A DNA stretch of 63,534 nucleotides, taken from the NCBI RefSeq assembly GCF_004348265.1, contig NZ_SMNT01000022.1, positions 1-63,534 of the forward strand. The letters are read 5' to 3'. Shown here in pieces: positions 18,409 through 27,204 of this stretch. The first letter of the stretch is position 1. The number at the start of each line of letters is the position of its first letter. Under the pieces are notes generated by a model, which saw only the letters and a list, made by a program, of their open reading frames with translations, was not told where the DNA came from and searched no databases. The position numbers were made by a program, and so were the translations under genes. The DNA is from Methylobacterium segetis (GTDB taxonomy: Bacteria; Pseudomonadota; Alphaproteobacteria; Rhizobiales; Beijerinckiaceae).

Positions 18409-19394
18409 GGCTCGGCCTGCCCTGGCGCAGGAATCTCGGCGGGTGGCGCTTCCGGGCTCTCGCGGCCGCCGGCCTCCTCGTGCTCGCCACCTTCCTCGTG
18501 CCGCCGCTGCGGCTCTCCCGCGACGGGGTCCGGCTGCTCGCCGTCGTCGACATCACGGGCAGCATGAACGTGCGCGACTACGCGGCGGAGCGGCGGCCCC
18601 AGAGCCGGCTCGAGGCGGCGAAGGCCGCGCTTCGCCGCCTCGTCGCCGGGCTGCCCTGCGGCTCGCAGGTGGCGCTCGGCCTCTTCACGGAGAGGCGCCC
18701 CTTCCTCCTGTTCGAGCCCGTCGAGGTCTGCGCCGAGTTCGCGCCCCTCGACGGCGCGATCGCCGCCCTCGACTGGCGCATGGCCTGGGAGGCGGACAGC
18801 CGGGTGTCCGCCGGCCTCTACCGCGCCGTCGCGATGGCGGCCGAGCTCGACGCCGACCTCGTCTTCGTGACGGACGGGCAGGAGGCGCCGCCTCTCCCCG
18901 CCACGGGCACGCCGCCCTTCGACGGGCGCGTCGGTGCCGTGCGCGGCCTCATCGTCGGGGCCGGCGGCTACGCCCTCTCGCCGATCCCGAAATTCAACGA
19001 TCGCGGCCGCGAGGTCGGCTTCTACGCCGAGACCGACGTGCAGCAGGAGAACCGGTTCGGCCCGGCCCCTGCCGACGCGGAATCGCGCGAGGGCTACAAC
19101 CCGCGCAACGCGCCCTTCGGCAGCTCGGCGGCGCGGGGTACCGAGCACCTCTCCGCCCTGCGCGAGGCGCACCTGAAGGACCTCGCCGCGCGCACGGGCC
19201 TCGCCTACGCGCATCTTGACGGGCCGGATTCTCTCGCCGCGCCGCTCTCCGCCGCCGCAACGCCGCGCCCCGTACCCGGGCGGCTCGACCTGCGGCCCGT
19301 CCTCGGCGCGGCGGCCCTCCTCCTCGTGCTCGCGGCCCATGCGGCCGGACCGCTGCGCGCCCGCGGCGGGCGCCTCACCCTCCGAAAGGCTTGA
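18405..19394 (+). CDS. mxaL: MxaL, von Willebrand A protein of calcium insertion
   Basis: A 329-residue protein with an N-terminal membrane helix (about 16-33), a von Willebrand A domain with an intact metal site VVDITGSMNV (47-56), and a C-terminal helix (VLGAAALLLVLAAHAAG). It belongs to the mxaAKL calcium-insertion trio. The segment from about 185 to 270 (IPKFNDRGREVGFYAETDVQQENRFGP region) is characteristic of MxaL. It overlaps mxaK by 4 bases and is followed by mxaD after 6 bases. Confidence 0.94.
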   Translation: MRLGLPWRRNLGGWRFRALAAAGLLVLATFLVPPLRLSRDGVRLLAVVDITGSMNVRDYAAERRPQSRLEAAKAALRRLVAGLPCGSQVALGLFTERRPFLLFEPVEVCAEFAPLDGAIAALDWRMAWEADSRVSAGLYRAVAMAAELDADLVFVTDGQEAPPLPATGTPPFDGRVGAVRGLIVGAGGYALSPIPKFNDRGREVGFYAETDVQQENRFGPAPADAESREGYNPRNAPFGSSAARGTEHLSALREAHLKDLAARTGLAYAHLDGPDSLAAPLSAAATPRPVPGRLDLRPVLGAAALLLVLAAHAAGPLRARGGRLTLRKA

Positions 19395-19400
19395 TCCCGC

Positions 19401-19934
19401 ATGCGGATGTTCCTCGCCACGTTCCTCCTCGCCCTCGCCGCGAACGCGGCCCTCGCCCACGGCCCGACGCCCCAGAAGATCCAGCAATCCATCGCCGTCG
19501 CGGCGAGTCCCGCGGCCGTCTGGGCGGTGCTCGGCGATTTCGCCGGCATCGGCACCTGGCACCCGGACGTGGCCAGGGGCGAGGGCAGCGGCGGCAACGG
19601 GGAGGGCGCGACCCGCACGCTCACCCTCCGGAGCGGCGGCACGCTGCAGGAGAGCCTCGACGAGTGGAAGGCGGATGGGATGACCTATTCCTACCGCATG
19701 GGCGAGCCGGACCTGAAGGCGCTCCCCGTCTCGTCCTACTCAGCCACCGTGACGGTGGTACCGGACGGAGCGGGCGCGACGGTCTCGTGGATTGGCCGGT
19801 TCTACCGCGGCGATACCGGCAACGAGCCGCCGGATGCGCTGAGCGACGAGGCCGGCCGCACCGCGATGAACCGCTATTTCGCGGACGGGCTCAAGGGCCT
19901 GAAGGCGAAGGTCGAGGGGAAACCTGCTCCGTGA
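19401..19934 (+). CDS. mxaD: MxaD, SRPBCC-fold periplasmic protein
   Basis: A 177-residue secreted protein. The signal peptide is cut after ANAALA and is followed by an SRPBCC (START-like) domain with IQQSIAVAASPAAVWAVLGDFAGIGTWHPDV. In M. extorquens, MxaD was reported to stimulate the interaction of methanol dehydrogenase with cytochrome cL; I know of no enzymatic role. The ATG at 19401 (MRMFLATFLL) lies 6 bases after mxaL. The stop overlaps the GTG start of the next gene. Confidence 0.93.
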   Translation: MRMFLATFLLALAANAALAHGPTPQKIQQSIAVAASPAAVWAVLGDFAGIGTWHPDVARGEGSGGNGEGATRTLTLRSGGTLQESLDEWKADGMTYSYRMGEPDLKALPVSSYSATVTVVPDGAGATVSWIGRFYRGDTGNEPPDALSDEAGRTAMNRYFADGLKGLKAKVEGKPAP

Positions 19935-20875
19935 TCAGAGCCCTCGCAGCGGCGGCGATCCTCGCGCTCGGCCTCGGGCAGGGGGGCCGCGCCGAGCCCG
20001 CGATCTACGTGGCGAGCCAGGAGGCGGGCGCCCTGACGCGGCTCGACGGACCGGCAGTGGTGGGGCTGCGCCTCGGCTCCGGCCCCGCCGGGCTCGCGGC
20101 GACGGCGGACGGCACGCTCTTCCTCACGCATCCGGAGGCGGGCAGGATCACCGTCGTGGTGCCGGGCGGAGGGGACCGGCGCGCCCTGCCGTTCCGCGGC
20201 CAGCCCTTCGGCATCGCGGCCTCCGCCGATGGGCGCCGCCTCTTCGTGGGCGACTGGCAGGCGGGCACGGTGAGCCGGATCGACGCCCGCACCGGCAGCG
20301 TCGAGGCCGCCGCCCCCGTCGGGCGCGAGCCCGCGGGGATCGTGCTCGACGGCGAGGCCCGCGTCTTCGTGGCCGAGCGCGGCGGCGATTCGGTCTCCAT
20401 CCTCGACGCCGACACGATGGCGCTGCGGGCGCGCCTGCCCGTCGGCCGCGCGCCCTTCGCCCTCGCGCTGTCGCCGGACGGGGACCGGCTCTATGTCGGC
20501 AACGTCCGCAGCAACGACCTCACGGTGATCGATGCGCGCGGGCTCCTCGTGCTCGCCACGGTGCCGTCCGGCCGCAGCCCCTACGGCGTCGCGACGAGCC
20601 GCGACGGCGGCCTGATCCTCGTCACGAACCAGGAATCGGGCAGCGTCTCCGTGCTCGGCCGCGATCTCGTCCCGCGTGCGCAGATCCCGGTCGGGCGCTA
20701 TCCCGAAGGCGTGGCGCTGGCGGGGGACCGCGCCTACGTGGCAAACTGGTTCTCGAACGACGTCTCGATCATCGACCTCGCAGGGCTCCGGGAGATCGAG
20801 CGCCGCCCGGTGCCGGACGGGCCGCGCGCCGTCGTCGCCGTGCCCCTCCGGGGCCGCGGGGAGGCGGACCGTTGA
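19931..20875 (+). CDS. mxaE: MxaE, secreted YVTN-type beta-propeller
   Basis: A 314-residue protein with a short signal peptide (ALAAAAILALGLGQGGRA) and then six or so repeats of the YVTN beta-propeller pattern, for example GRRLFVGDWQAGTVSRID, GDRLYVGNVRSNDLTVID and DRAYVANWFSNDVSIIDL. It should sit in the periplasm. The function of MxaE is unknown; the name follows from its place between mxaD and mxaH. The start is a GTG that overlaps the mxaD stop (GTGA), and the gene end overlaps the TTG start of mxaH. Confidence 0.85.
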   Translation: MIRALAAAAILALGLGQGGRAEPAIYVASQEAGALTRLDGPAVVGLRLGSGPAGLAATADGTLFLTHPEAGRITVVVPGGGDRRALPFRGQPFGIAASADGRRLFVGDWQAGTVSRIDARTGSVEAAAPVGREPAGIVLDGEARVFVAERGGDSVSILDADTMALRARLPVGRAPFALALSPDGDRLYVGNVRSNDLTVIDARGLLVLATVPSGRSPYGVATSRDGGLILVTNQESGSVSVLGRDLVPRAQIPVGRYPEGVALAGDRAYVANWFSNDVSIIDLAGLREIERRPVPDGPRAVVAVPLRGRGEADR

Positions 20876-21384
20876 GGCGGCGCGCCGCAGGGCTTATCGG
20901 GGTTGTCGCGCTGCTGGCCGCCTGCGGCAGGGGCGAGGATCCCGAGCGGGAGCCCGATGCCGTGGTGGCGACGCCGGAGGAGTCCGGCCGGCCGGAGACG
21001 GCGTGGCTCGCGCCGACCGACCGGACCGAGCCGGCCCTCTGGCTCGCCCGGCGCGCCGCGGGGGGCGAGGGACGGCCCGACGCGTCCGAGCTGGCGGGCC
21101 TGCGGAAGGCCCTCGACGAGGCGAAGCCGCATTTCGTGGAGGACCGCCGCATGATCGCCAACCGCACGGCGCAGCTCGAGACGATGCTCGCCGAGATCGG
21201 CGAGACCGAGGAGCCCGCGAGCCTCGTCGCCGGGCTCACCGGTGTCGCGGCGGCGAGCGGCCGGCGGCGGCTCTACGGCGAGATGTGCCAGCACTACGTC
21301 ACCGTGCGGCGGGCCGGGCTCGGCCGGGAGGCGGCGCTGGCGCGGCTCGCCGAGCGCTACGCCGCGCAGGACGGGACCCGATGA
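20872..21384 (+). CDS. mxaH: MxaH, putative lipoprotein
   Basis: A 170-residue protein whose N-terminus (GLIGVVALLAACGRGED) carries a lipobox, so it is probably a lipoprotein. The rest is acidic and helical, with Trp residues near 45-57 and ending LARLAERYAAQDGTR. Its function is unknown and it is named by position. The TTG start overlaps the mxaE stop (TTGA), and its stop overlaps the mxaB start (ATGA). Confidence 0.8.
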   Translation: MRRRAAGLIGVVALLAACGRGEDPEREPDAVVATPEESGRPETAWLAPTDRTEPALWLARRAAGGEGRPDASELAGLRKALDEAKPHFVEDRRMIANRTAQLETMLAEIGETEEPASLVAGLTGVAAASGRRRLYGEMCQHYVTVRRAGLGREAALARLAERYAAQDGTR

Positions 21385-22073
21385 CCGGGGTCCTGATCGT
21401 CGACGACCACCCGATCGTGCTCCAGGGCTTCCGGCGCATGGTCGAGGATGCCGGCGTCGAGATGATCTTCGAGGCGAGCGACCCCGTCTCCGGATACCGG
21501 CTGTTCCACCGGATCCGGCCGCAGGTCTCGGTGGTGGATCTCGCCTTCCGCGGCAGCGGGCTCGCCGGCCTCTCGCTCATCCGCCGGATGCGGGCGCTGG
21601 AGCCGCAGGCCCGCATCCTCGCCTTCAGCGCGAGCCGCGACCCCGTCATCGTCTCGCGGACCCTGCAGAGCGGCGCCACCGGCTACGCCCTCAAGGACAT
21701 GCCGGCCCCCGCCTTCATCGAGGCGTTCGAGGCGGTTCTCGGCGGCCGCAACTACCTGCCCCACGCGCTCGCGCGGGACCTCGCGCTGCTCGACGCCTCC
21801 CGCTGCCGGGCGCCCCTGTCCGACCTCACGGCGCGCGAGATCCAGATCCTGATCCTGCTCGGCGAGGGCAAGACCTACCAGGGCATCGCCGACATCCTGA
21901 CCATCGGCTACCGCAGCGTCGTCAGTGCCTGCGCGACCCTGCGGGGCAAGTTCCGGGTCTCGAGCCAGGCCGAGCTGATCGGGATCGCCCTCGAGACCAT
22001 CCTCGATCTGAGGCGGGTCGGCGCCCAGATGATGGGCGACGAGGGGCGCCGGACGGCACGATCGCTCCGCTGA
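21381..22073 (+). CDS. mxaB: MxaB, NarL/LuxR-type response regulator
   Basis: A 230-residue two-component response regulator. The receiver domain begins VLIVDDHPIVLQGF, the phospho-acceptor Asp lies in VSVVDLAF (about residue 53) and the conserved Lys in GYALKDMP. A C-terminal LuxR-type helix-turn-helix runs from LTAREIQILILLGEGKTYQGIADIL to about residue 210. In M. extorquens, MxaB is needed for mxaF transcription and for repression of xoxF. It closes the mxa operon; its cognate sensor is not in this window. Confidence 0.93.
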   Translation: MTGVLIVDDHPIVLQGFRRMVEDAGVEMIFEASDPVSGYRLFHRIRPQVSVVDLAFRGSGLAGLSLIRRMRALEPQARILAFSASRDPVIVSRTLQSGATGYALKDMPAPAFIEAFEAVLGGRNYLPHALARDLALLDASRCRAPLSDLTAREIQILILLGEGKTYQGIADILTIGYRSVVSACATLRGKFRVSSQAELIGIALETILDLRRVGAQMMGDEGRRTARSLR

Positions 22074-22086
22074 GCGACGCTCGGCC

Positions 22087-23043
22087 TCAGCGGGCCGGCG
22101 GCTCCCACAACCCGAGCGCCGAGGTGTCGACGGCGCGCGGCAGAAGCCCTTCCGCCCGGAAGGCGTCGGCGATCTTCTGCTGCTCGGCCAATCCCTCGCG
22201 GGTCACGCGCTCCACCCGGTAGGAGCGCCGGTCGTTGGCCTGCCGCACGATCTCGGGCTCGATCTTCCAGAGCTTCGAGAGCTCGGCAGCGGCCGCATCC
22301 GGGTTCGCCTTCACCCAGGCTCCGGTCTCGCGCAGCTTCTCGAAGACGACGGACAGCACGTCCGGATGTGCGCCCGCATAGGCGTCGGAGGCGAGGTAGT
22401 AGCGCTTGTAGAGGGACAGGCCGGTCCCGTCGCGCAGGATCCGGGCTCCGGTCTGCGCCTGCGCCGCCGAGAGGAAGGGGTCCCAGGCCACCCAGGCATC
22501 GACGCTGCCGGAGGCGAGCGCGCTGCGCCCGTCCGCGGGCGTGAGGTAGGCCGGCGCGATGCTCTTGAAGGGCAGGCTCTCGCTGCCGAGGGCCGCCAGC
22601 AGGAGGTAGTGGCTGCCCGCCCCCTTGGTGACGGCCACCTTCCGACCCTTCAGGTCGGCGACGCTGCGCAGCGGCGAATCCGCGGGCACGAGGATCGCCT
22701 GGGCGGTGGGCGAGGGCGTCTCCTCGGCGAGATAGGTGATGCGGGCCTGCGCCGCCTGCGCGAAGACGGGGACCGTGTCGGCCACGTCCGCCGAGACGTC
22801 GATGCTGCCGGCGTTCAGCGCCTCCATGATCGGCAGGCCGCTCGTGAATTCGTGCCACGAGACGGTGACCTTGAGCGGCTCCAGCGCCTTCTCGAGGTCG
22901 CCGTTCCGGCGCAGCAGGGCGATCAGCGTGGACGATTTCTGATAGCCGATCCGGAGGGCGGAGGGCTCCGCCGCGGCGGCCGCCCCGGCGAGGCTGAGGC
23001 AGCCGAGGAGGCAGGCGAGGAATCGGGTGATGCGGTGGCTCAT
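22087..23043 (-). CDS. Sulfonate-type ABC transporter substrate-binding protein (orphan)
   Basis: A 318-residue secreted protein of the SsuA/TauA class. The signal peptide ends GAAAAAEPSA, and the domain starts LRIGYQKSSTLIALLRR, with TSGLPIMEALNAGSIDV, LKGRKVAVTKGAGSHYLLL and SGSVDAWVAWDPF, all typical of aliphatic sulfonate binding proteins. No permease or ATPase is adjacent, so it must borrow one. It lies 49 bases downstream of the FAD oxidoreductase in the same direction and is convergent with mxaB. The start is the ATG at 23041-23043. Confidence 0.88.
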   Translation of the reverse strand: MSHRITRFLACLLGCLSLAGAAAAAEPSALRIGYQKSSTLIALLRRNGDLEKALEPLKVTVSWHEFTSGLPIMEALNAGSIDVSADVADTVPVFAQAAQARITYLAEETPSPTAQAILVPADSPLRSVADLKGRKVAVTKGAGSHYLLLAALGSESLPFKSIAPAYLTPADGRSALASGSVDAWVAWDPFLSAAQAQTGARILRDGTGLSLYKRYYLASDAYAGAHPDVLSVVFEKLRETGAWVKANPDAAAAELSKLWKIEPEIVRQANDRRSYRVERVTREGLAEQQKIADAFRAEGLLPRAVDTSALGLWEPPAR

Positions 23044-23092
23044 CGTGTCGTTGTCTCGTCGTTGGCCGAGCGGCCGGCTCGGTGGAGGGGGT

Positions 23093-24466
23093 TCAGGCGG
23101 CTTCGGCCCGCTCGAGGTCCATGGCCACGAGGTCCGCGACCTCGGCGGCTTGGTTGCGGATGTCGGGCACCGCGATGCACTCCCACAACACGCCGCGGAG
23201 CAGCGGCCCGAGCGTCCAGAGGCGCCCGCCGCCCCGCGTGCCGAGGGCGCGGTAATCGGGCCCGGCATCGAGCCCGAGACCGAACGGGCCCGGCCGGACG
23301 AGGCCACGGGCCATCAGACGGCGCAGCAACGGGTCCTGGGTCTCGGAGACGCGGCCGATGCCGGTCGCGTCGAGGATGCACTGGACCTCGAGGTCGCGCG
23401 GCTGCTCCTCGCCGCGGGGCAGCAGCGTCACGACGGCGTGCGCCTCCTCGTCGGCGATCGCGCGGATCCGCCCGGCGAGCACCGTGAGGCTGCCCCGGGC
23501 GATCTCCTCGTCGATCGCCTGCGCGGCGGGGGGCGCCGTGCGGTGCCGGTGCACGTCCCAGAAAGGCCGCAGGTGGCGCAGGAAGCGGTCGCGCTCCGGC
23601 GCCGGCAGGCTGCGCCAGATGAAGTCGGTGACGGGGCGCAGCCCGTCGACGACGCCGCGCCAGTCAACGCCCGCCGCGCGGGCAGAGGCGACCTCGCGCC
23701 GGATCCGGCCGACGAGCGCCGAGAGGGAGGCGAGGTCCCCGGTCGTCAGGTTCGGTGCCGGCCACGCCTCGGCCGGCTCGTGCACGTTCGGCAGGAGGCC
23801 CCGGCGCGAGACCGCCACGATGTGCCCCGAGAATCCCTGGCCGCGCAGCGTCGCCACGGTATCGACCATGGTGAGGCCCGTCCCGACGATGAGGACGGGC
23901 AGGTGCGGATGCAGCCGGCCGAAGCGCTCCGGCTGCCAGGGATCGACCCGGTGGCGGCTTGCCGGCTCGCCGGGGCCCGCGAGGTTGCCGGCAGCGAGCA
24001 CGGCTCCGGCGACGGGGTGCGCCTGCCCGCCCTCGGTGCGCAGGACGAAGCCGCCACCCGACGGCTCGAGATCGGTGACCGCGTCGTTGACGAGGCGCAG
24101 GCGCGGCAGACCGTCGGCCGTCAACGCTTGGCGCAGCAACTCGGAGAGATAGCGCCCGTAGACCCCGCGCGGCGCGAAGGTGCCGGCCGGCGTGCGCCGC
24201 ACGCCCTCGGCTCCTTCTTCGGCGAGCCAAGCCTCGAAATGGTGCGGCCTGTCGGAGAAGGCGCTCATGTTGGCGGCGCGCAGGTTGAGGAGGTGGGCCG
24301 GCGCCCGCGTCGCGTAGGCGAGACCGCGCCCGAACGCGTCCGCTCGCTCGCAGAGCAGCACCGGCCGGCTCCTCGGCAGCGTGGCGAGAAGCTGGATCGC
24401 CGCCATCGTGCCGCTGAATCCGGCACCGATCACGGCGATGGGAAGGGCGTGGTCGATCGCGGTCAT
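23093..24466 (-). CDS. FAD/NAD(P)-binding oxidoreductase
   Basis: A 457-residue flavoprotein of the NAD_binding_9 type. It opens with the FAD dinucleotide motif VIGAGFSGTMAAIQLL, has a second glycine-rich motif VLIVGTGLTMVDTVATL near residue 165, and ends in a C-terminal block around DATGIGRV. Such proteins hydroxylate or dehydrogenate small molecules; the substrate is unknown. The pairing with a sulfonate-binding protein suggests organosulfur metabolism. The start MTAIDHALP uses the ATG at 24464-24466, preceded by GAGGGACGAGCC. Two 16-base palindromes lie in its upstream region. Confidence 0.82.
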   Translation of the reverse strand: MTAIDHALPIAVIGAGFSGTMAAIQLLATLPRSRPVLLCERADAFGRGLAYATRAPAHLLNLRAANMSAFSDRPHHFEAWLAEEGAEGVRRTPAGTFAPRGVYGRYLSELLRQALTADGLPRLRLVNDAVTDLEPSGGGFVLRTEGGQAHPVAGAVLAAGNLAGPGEPASRHRVDPWQPERFGRLHPHLPVLIVGTGLTMVDTVATLRGQGFSGHIVAVSRRGLLPNVHEPAEAWPAPNLTTGDLASLSALVGRIRREVASARAAGVDWRGVVDGLRPVTDFIWRSLPAPERDRFLRHLRPFWDVHRHRTAPPAAQAIDEEIARGSLTVLAGRIRAIADEEAHAVVTLLPRGEEQPRDLEVQCILDATGIGRVSETQDPLLRRLMARGLVRPGPFGLGLDAGPDYRALGTRGGGRLWTLGPLLRGVLWECIAVPDIRNQAAEVADLVAMDLERAEAA

Positions 24467-24593
24467 CGTGGCTCGTCCCTCGCGGGCCGGCCCACAGGCG
24501 CGATGGTTCGGGGAGAGCGGGCCTCGACCCGCCCGCGGCCCCGGGCCACCACGAGAGCCGTGGCCGGCAAACTCGTGGCGGCACGCTAACGAC

Positions 24594-24609
24594 GTTCGTT
24601 TAAAAGAAC
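24594..24609. promoter_or_regulatory. 16-base near-palindrome, copy 1 (putative operator)
   Basis: GTTCGTTTAAAAGAAC is self-complementary except for one symmetric pair. A second copy differing by one base lies 147 bases away. It sits 128 bases upstream of the FAD oxidoreductase start, in an otherwise gene-free stretch, so it is a candidate binding site for the regulator of that operon. Confidence 0.55.
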
Positions 24610-24740
24610 AAGGCTCGGTGGTTTCGGGGGAGGGCGTGCGCGCCAACCACTCGTGTCGTCGCGAGAGCGGAGCAATGGTTTATGAGACCGCTACGGCCGC
24701 GCACCCGAAGCTGCCGCGAAGGAAATTCTCTTCGGCAGCC

Positions 24741-24756
24741 GTTCGTTGAAAAGAAC
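24741..24756. promoter_or_regulatory. 16-base near-palindrome, copy 2 (putative operator)
   Basis: GTTCGTTGAAAAGAAC has the same arms and spacing as the copy at 24594 with one base changed. The stretch 24467-24918 between the oxidoreductase and gapR holds no credible gene and contains these two sites. Confidence 0.55.
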
Positions 24757-24918
24757 ATCTTGGCCTGATAGGGCTGGCGCGGAGGAGCCACCCGCTCCGC
24801 GCGCGCCGGGCGCTGATGCGCAGGCGGCGCACGCGGAGGTCTCACGTCGATCGTTCATGCATCCCGAGCGAGCAGCGCCGCCCGGCGCGCGGACGGGGCC
24901 GCCGATCCGGCCCCCGCC

Positions 24919-25194
24919 TCAGGCCGCCTGCGCCACCGGGGCGGGGGAGGGCGCATCCATCGCGCGGAGGTAGACCTCGAGCAGGGTCTCGTGCTCGTCG
25001 CGCTCGTCCTTGTCCTGCTTGCGCAGCTTGATGATCTCCTTGAGGATCTTCACGTCGAGACCCTCGCTCTTGGCCTCCAGGAAGATCTCCTTCTTGGCCT
25101 CCATGAGATCCTTGATCTCCTCCTCGACCTTCTCGATCCGCTCCACGATGGAGCGGATGCGGTCGCCCGCGATGCCGATCGTGTCGTCCGCCAT
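24919..25194 (-). CDS. gapR: GapR-family DNA-binding protein (DUF2312)
   Basis: A 91-residue protein matching the DUF2312 / GapR family across its length: GDRIRSIVERIEKVEEEIKD, EAKSEGLDVKILKEIIKLRK and LLEVYLRAMD. The N-terminal part forms a long coiled coil. In Caulobacter, GapR is a nucleoid-associated protein that clamps over-twisted DNA and helps replication and topoisomerases. The Ala/Pro-rich tail (PSPAPVAQAA) is variable. The ATG at 25192-25194 follows a GAGGAAGGAG ribosome site. It is transcribed alone. Confidence 0.92.
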   Translation of the reverse strand: MADDTIGIAGDRIRSIVERIEKVEEEIKDLMEAKKEIFLEAKSEGLDVKILKEIIKLRKQDKDERDEHETLLEVYLRAMDAPSPAPVAQAA

Positions 25195-25589
25195 GGTGGC
25201 TCCTTCCTCGGTTCAGGACGGGCAACCTCGGCCAAGAGGGTAAGCGCGGGGTTAAGGCGGCGCGATGTCGGCCCGCCGGCTTCCCCTCGGTCCGCGACCG
25301 TGCCCTGGCTGCGCTCTCGGGGCGGGAAAAGCGCCCGCCCGCGGCGCGGGAGCGTGACGGGGCGCTTGCGTGTCTACTGCATATAATTCAGAGTTCAGAA
25401 GTCCGGCGGGCAAACGCCTCGGCAGCACCCGATGAAGGTCTGACGATTGCCTGTTCACGCGACGGGATGGCCGCTCGAAGTGCCGTCTGCGCAGACAGCT
25501 CGATTGAAGGGGCGCTGGGTGGGCCGGGACGATCGTCGAGCATCCAGGACGGTTACGGTGCCGCCAAGAGCACTTCGAGAGGAAATGCC
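25195..25589. other. Intergenic region with a TATAAT -10 candidate for tctCBA
   Basis: Divergent region between gapR and the tricarboxylate transporter. TATAAT at 25382-25387 is in a rare AT-rich patch and could be a -10 element for tctC, which would give a leader of about 200 bases; I see no convincing -35 at the right distance. No credible gene. Confidence 0.35.
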
Positions 25590-26576
25590 ATGAGACTCGC
25601 CGTGAAGGTCGCGATCGCGGCCGCGATGCTGCCTGTTGCCTCGGCCCATGCCTGGGAGCCGACCAAGCCGATCGAGATCATCGTGCCCTTCCCGCCCGGC
25701 GGCTCGTCCGACCAGATGGCGCGGACGATCCAGGGCGCGATCCAGAAGAACAACCTCGTCAAGCAGCCGATCATCATCGTGAACAAGCCCGCCGCGGCCG
25801 GCGGCGAGGCGATGCTCGACATCCAGAAATCGGCCGGCGACCCGCACAAGCTCATCACCACGTCGAGCGGCATCTACATGACGCCGCTGGCCACCAAGCT
25901 TCCCGTGAGCTGGAAGGACTTCACCCCCGTCGCGATGATGGCGCAGGACGAGTTCGTGCTCTGGGTCAATTCGGCGAAGCCCTACAAGACCGCCAAGGAC
26001 TTCCTCGACGCCGCCAAGGCGGCGGCCCCGCCCCTCAAGACGGGGGGCAACGGCTCCAAGCGCGAGGACCATCTCATCTCCGTGACGATGGAGCAGACGG
26101 CGGGGGTCAAGATCACCTACGTGCCCTACCAGGGGGGCGGCCCGGCCTCGGTGCAGCTCGCCGGCGGCCACATCGACGCGAACGTGAACAACCCGGCCGA
26201 GGAGGTCGCCAACTGGCGCTCCGGCGCCGTGAAGCCCCTCTGCGCCTTCTCGCCGAAGCCGATGGAGTACACCCAGAAGGTGACGGCCGACATGGCGTGG
26301 TCCGATATCCCGACCTGTCCGTCCCAGGGCCTCAACGTCACCTACCAGATGCTGCGCGGCATGTTCATGCCGGGCAAGGTCACGCCCGAGCAGCAGGCCT
26401 ACTACGTCGACCTGTTCCGCAAGGTCGCCGAGACGCCCGACTGGAAGGCGTATCTTGAGCGCAACGCCCTGGTGCCCGATTTCCGCTCGGGCCAGGCCTT
26501 CGTCGACTTCCTCACGGAGGACGAGCGCAAGCACAAGGAGCTGATGACCAAGGCGGGCTTCATCGCGACGAACTAG
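25590..26576 (+). CDS. tctC: Tripartite tricarboxylate transporter substrate-binding protein (TctC/Bug)
   Basis: A 328-residue periplasmic receptor. The signal peptide ends at SAHA and is followed by the family opening WEPTKPIEIIVPFPPGGSSDQMAR and the motif region ITYVPYQGGGPASVQLAGGHIDANVNNPAEE. Bug-type receptors bind carboxylated compounds and deliver them to the TctAB membrane pair encoded next. The start at ATG 25590 follows GAGAGGAA. The ligand cannot be told from sequence; this protein is somewhat divergent from citrate receptors. Confidence 0.92.
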   Translation: MRLAVKVAIAAAMLPVASAHAWEPTKPIEIIVPFPPGGSSDQMARTIQGAIQKNNLVKQPIIIVNKPAAAGGEAMLDIQKSAGDPHKLITTSSGIYMTPLATKLPVSWKDFTPVAMMAQDEFVLWVNSAKPYKTAKDFLDAAKAAAPPLKTGGNGSKREDHLISVTMEQTAGVKITYVPYQGGGPASVQLAGGHIDANVNNPAEEVANWRSGAVKPLCAFSPKPMEYTQKVTADMAWSDIPTCPSQGLNVTYQMLRGMFMPGKVTPEQQAYYVDLFRKVAETPDWKAYLERNALVPDFRSGQAFVDFLTEDERKHKELMTKAGFIATN

Positions 26577-26654
26577 CGACGCTCCCGGCGGGGCCTGTCC
26601 GGCGACGGGCCCGCCGCTCCCTTGCGCGGACGATCGATCAGCGGAAGAGCTCTC

Positions 26655-27170
26655 ATGGCGGACGTTTCCCACCCGGCGGACGATTCTCCTCCGGCCTCCG
26701 AGCGCGGCATCTCGCGACGGCTCGTCGAGACCCTGGTCTCCCTCCTCCTGCTCGGCGTGTCGGCGCTCGCCCTCTGGGATTCCTACGGCCGCGGCGCCGG
26801 CTGGGACAACGGCCCGGAGAACGGCTTCTTCCCCGCCCGCGTGGCCTGGATCCTGGCGATCGCCGCCGTCGCGACCCTGTGGAGCGCCCTGCGCCGCGAG
26901 GAGAGCGTCTTCGTCACCTACGGGCAGCTGCGCCTCGTGGCGCAGGTCTTCGTGCCGCTCTTCCTCTACGTGCTCGCGATCGCCTTCGTCGGCATCTACG
27001 TCGCCTCGGCCCTGTTCCTGGTGCTGTTCATGGTGATGCTGGGCTCGTTCCGGTGGTGGCAGACGGTGCTCGCGGCCGTGCTCACGCCGCTCATCATCTT
27101 CTGGGTGTTCGAGCTGCAATTCCGGGTCCCCCTGCCGAAGGGGCCGATCGAGGCCATGCTCGGCTACTGA
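26655..27170 (+). CDS. tctB: Tripartite tricarboxylate transporter small membrane subunit (TctB)
   Basis: A 171-residue membrane protein with four predicted helices: about 24-41, 58-75, 93-120 and 124-150. It has the TctB hallmark region with FFPARVAWILAIAA and a C-terminus rich in hydrophobic and basic residues ending RVPLPKGPIEAMLGY. TctB pairs with the large TctA channel. It sits between tctC (78 bases) and tctA (34 bases). Confidence 0.88.
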   Translation: MADVSHPADDSPPASERGISRRLVETLVSLLLLGVSALALWDSYGRGAGWDNGPENGFFPARVAWILAIAAVATLWSALRREESVFVTYGQLRLVAQVFVPLFLYVLAIAFVGIYVASALFLVLFMVMLGSFRWWQTVLAAVLTPLIIFWVFELQFRVPLPKGPIEAMLGY

Positions 27171-27204
27171 GCGCCACGTCGGCGGCATCCACGAAGGATC
27201 AGCG

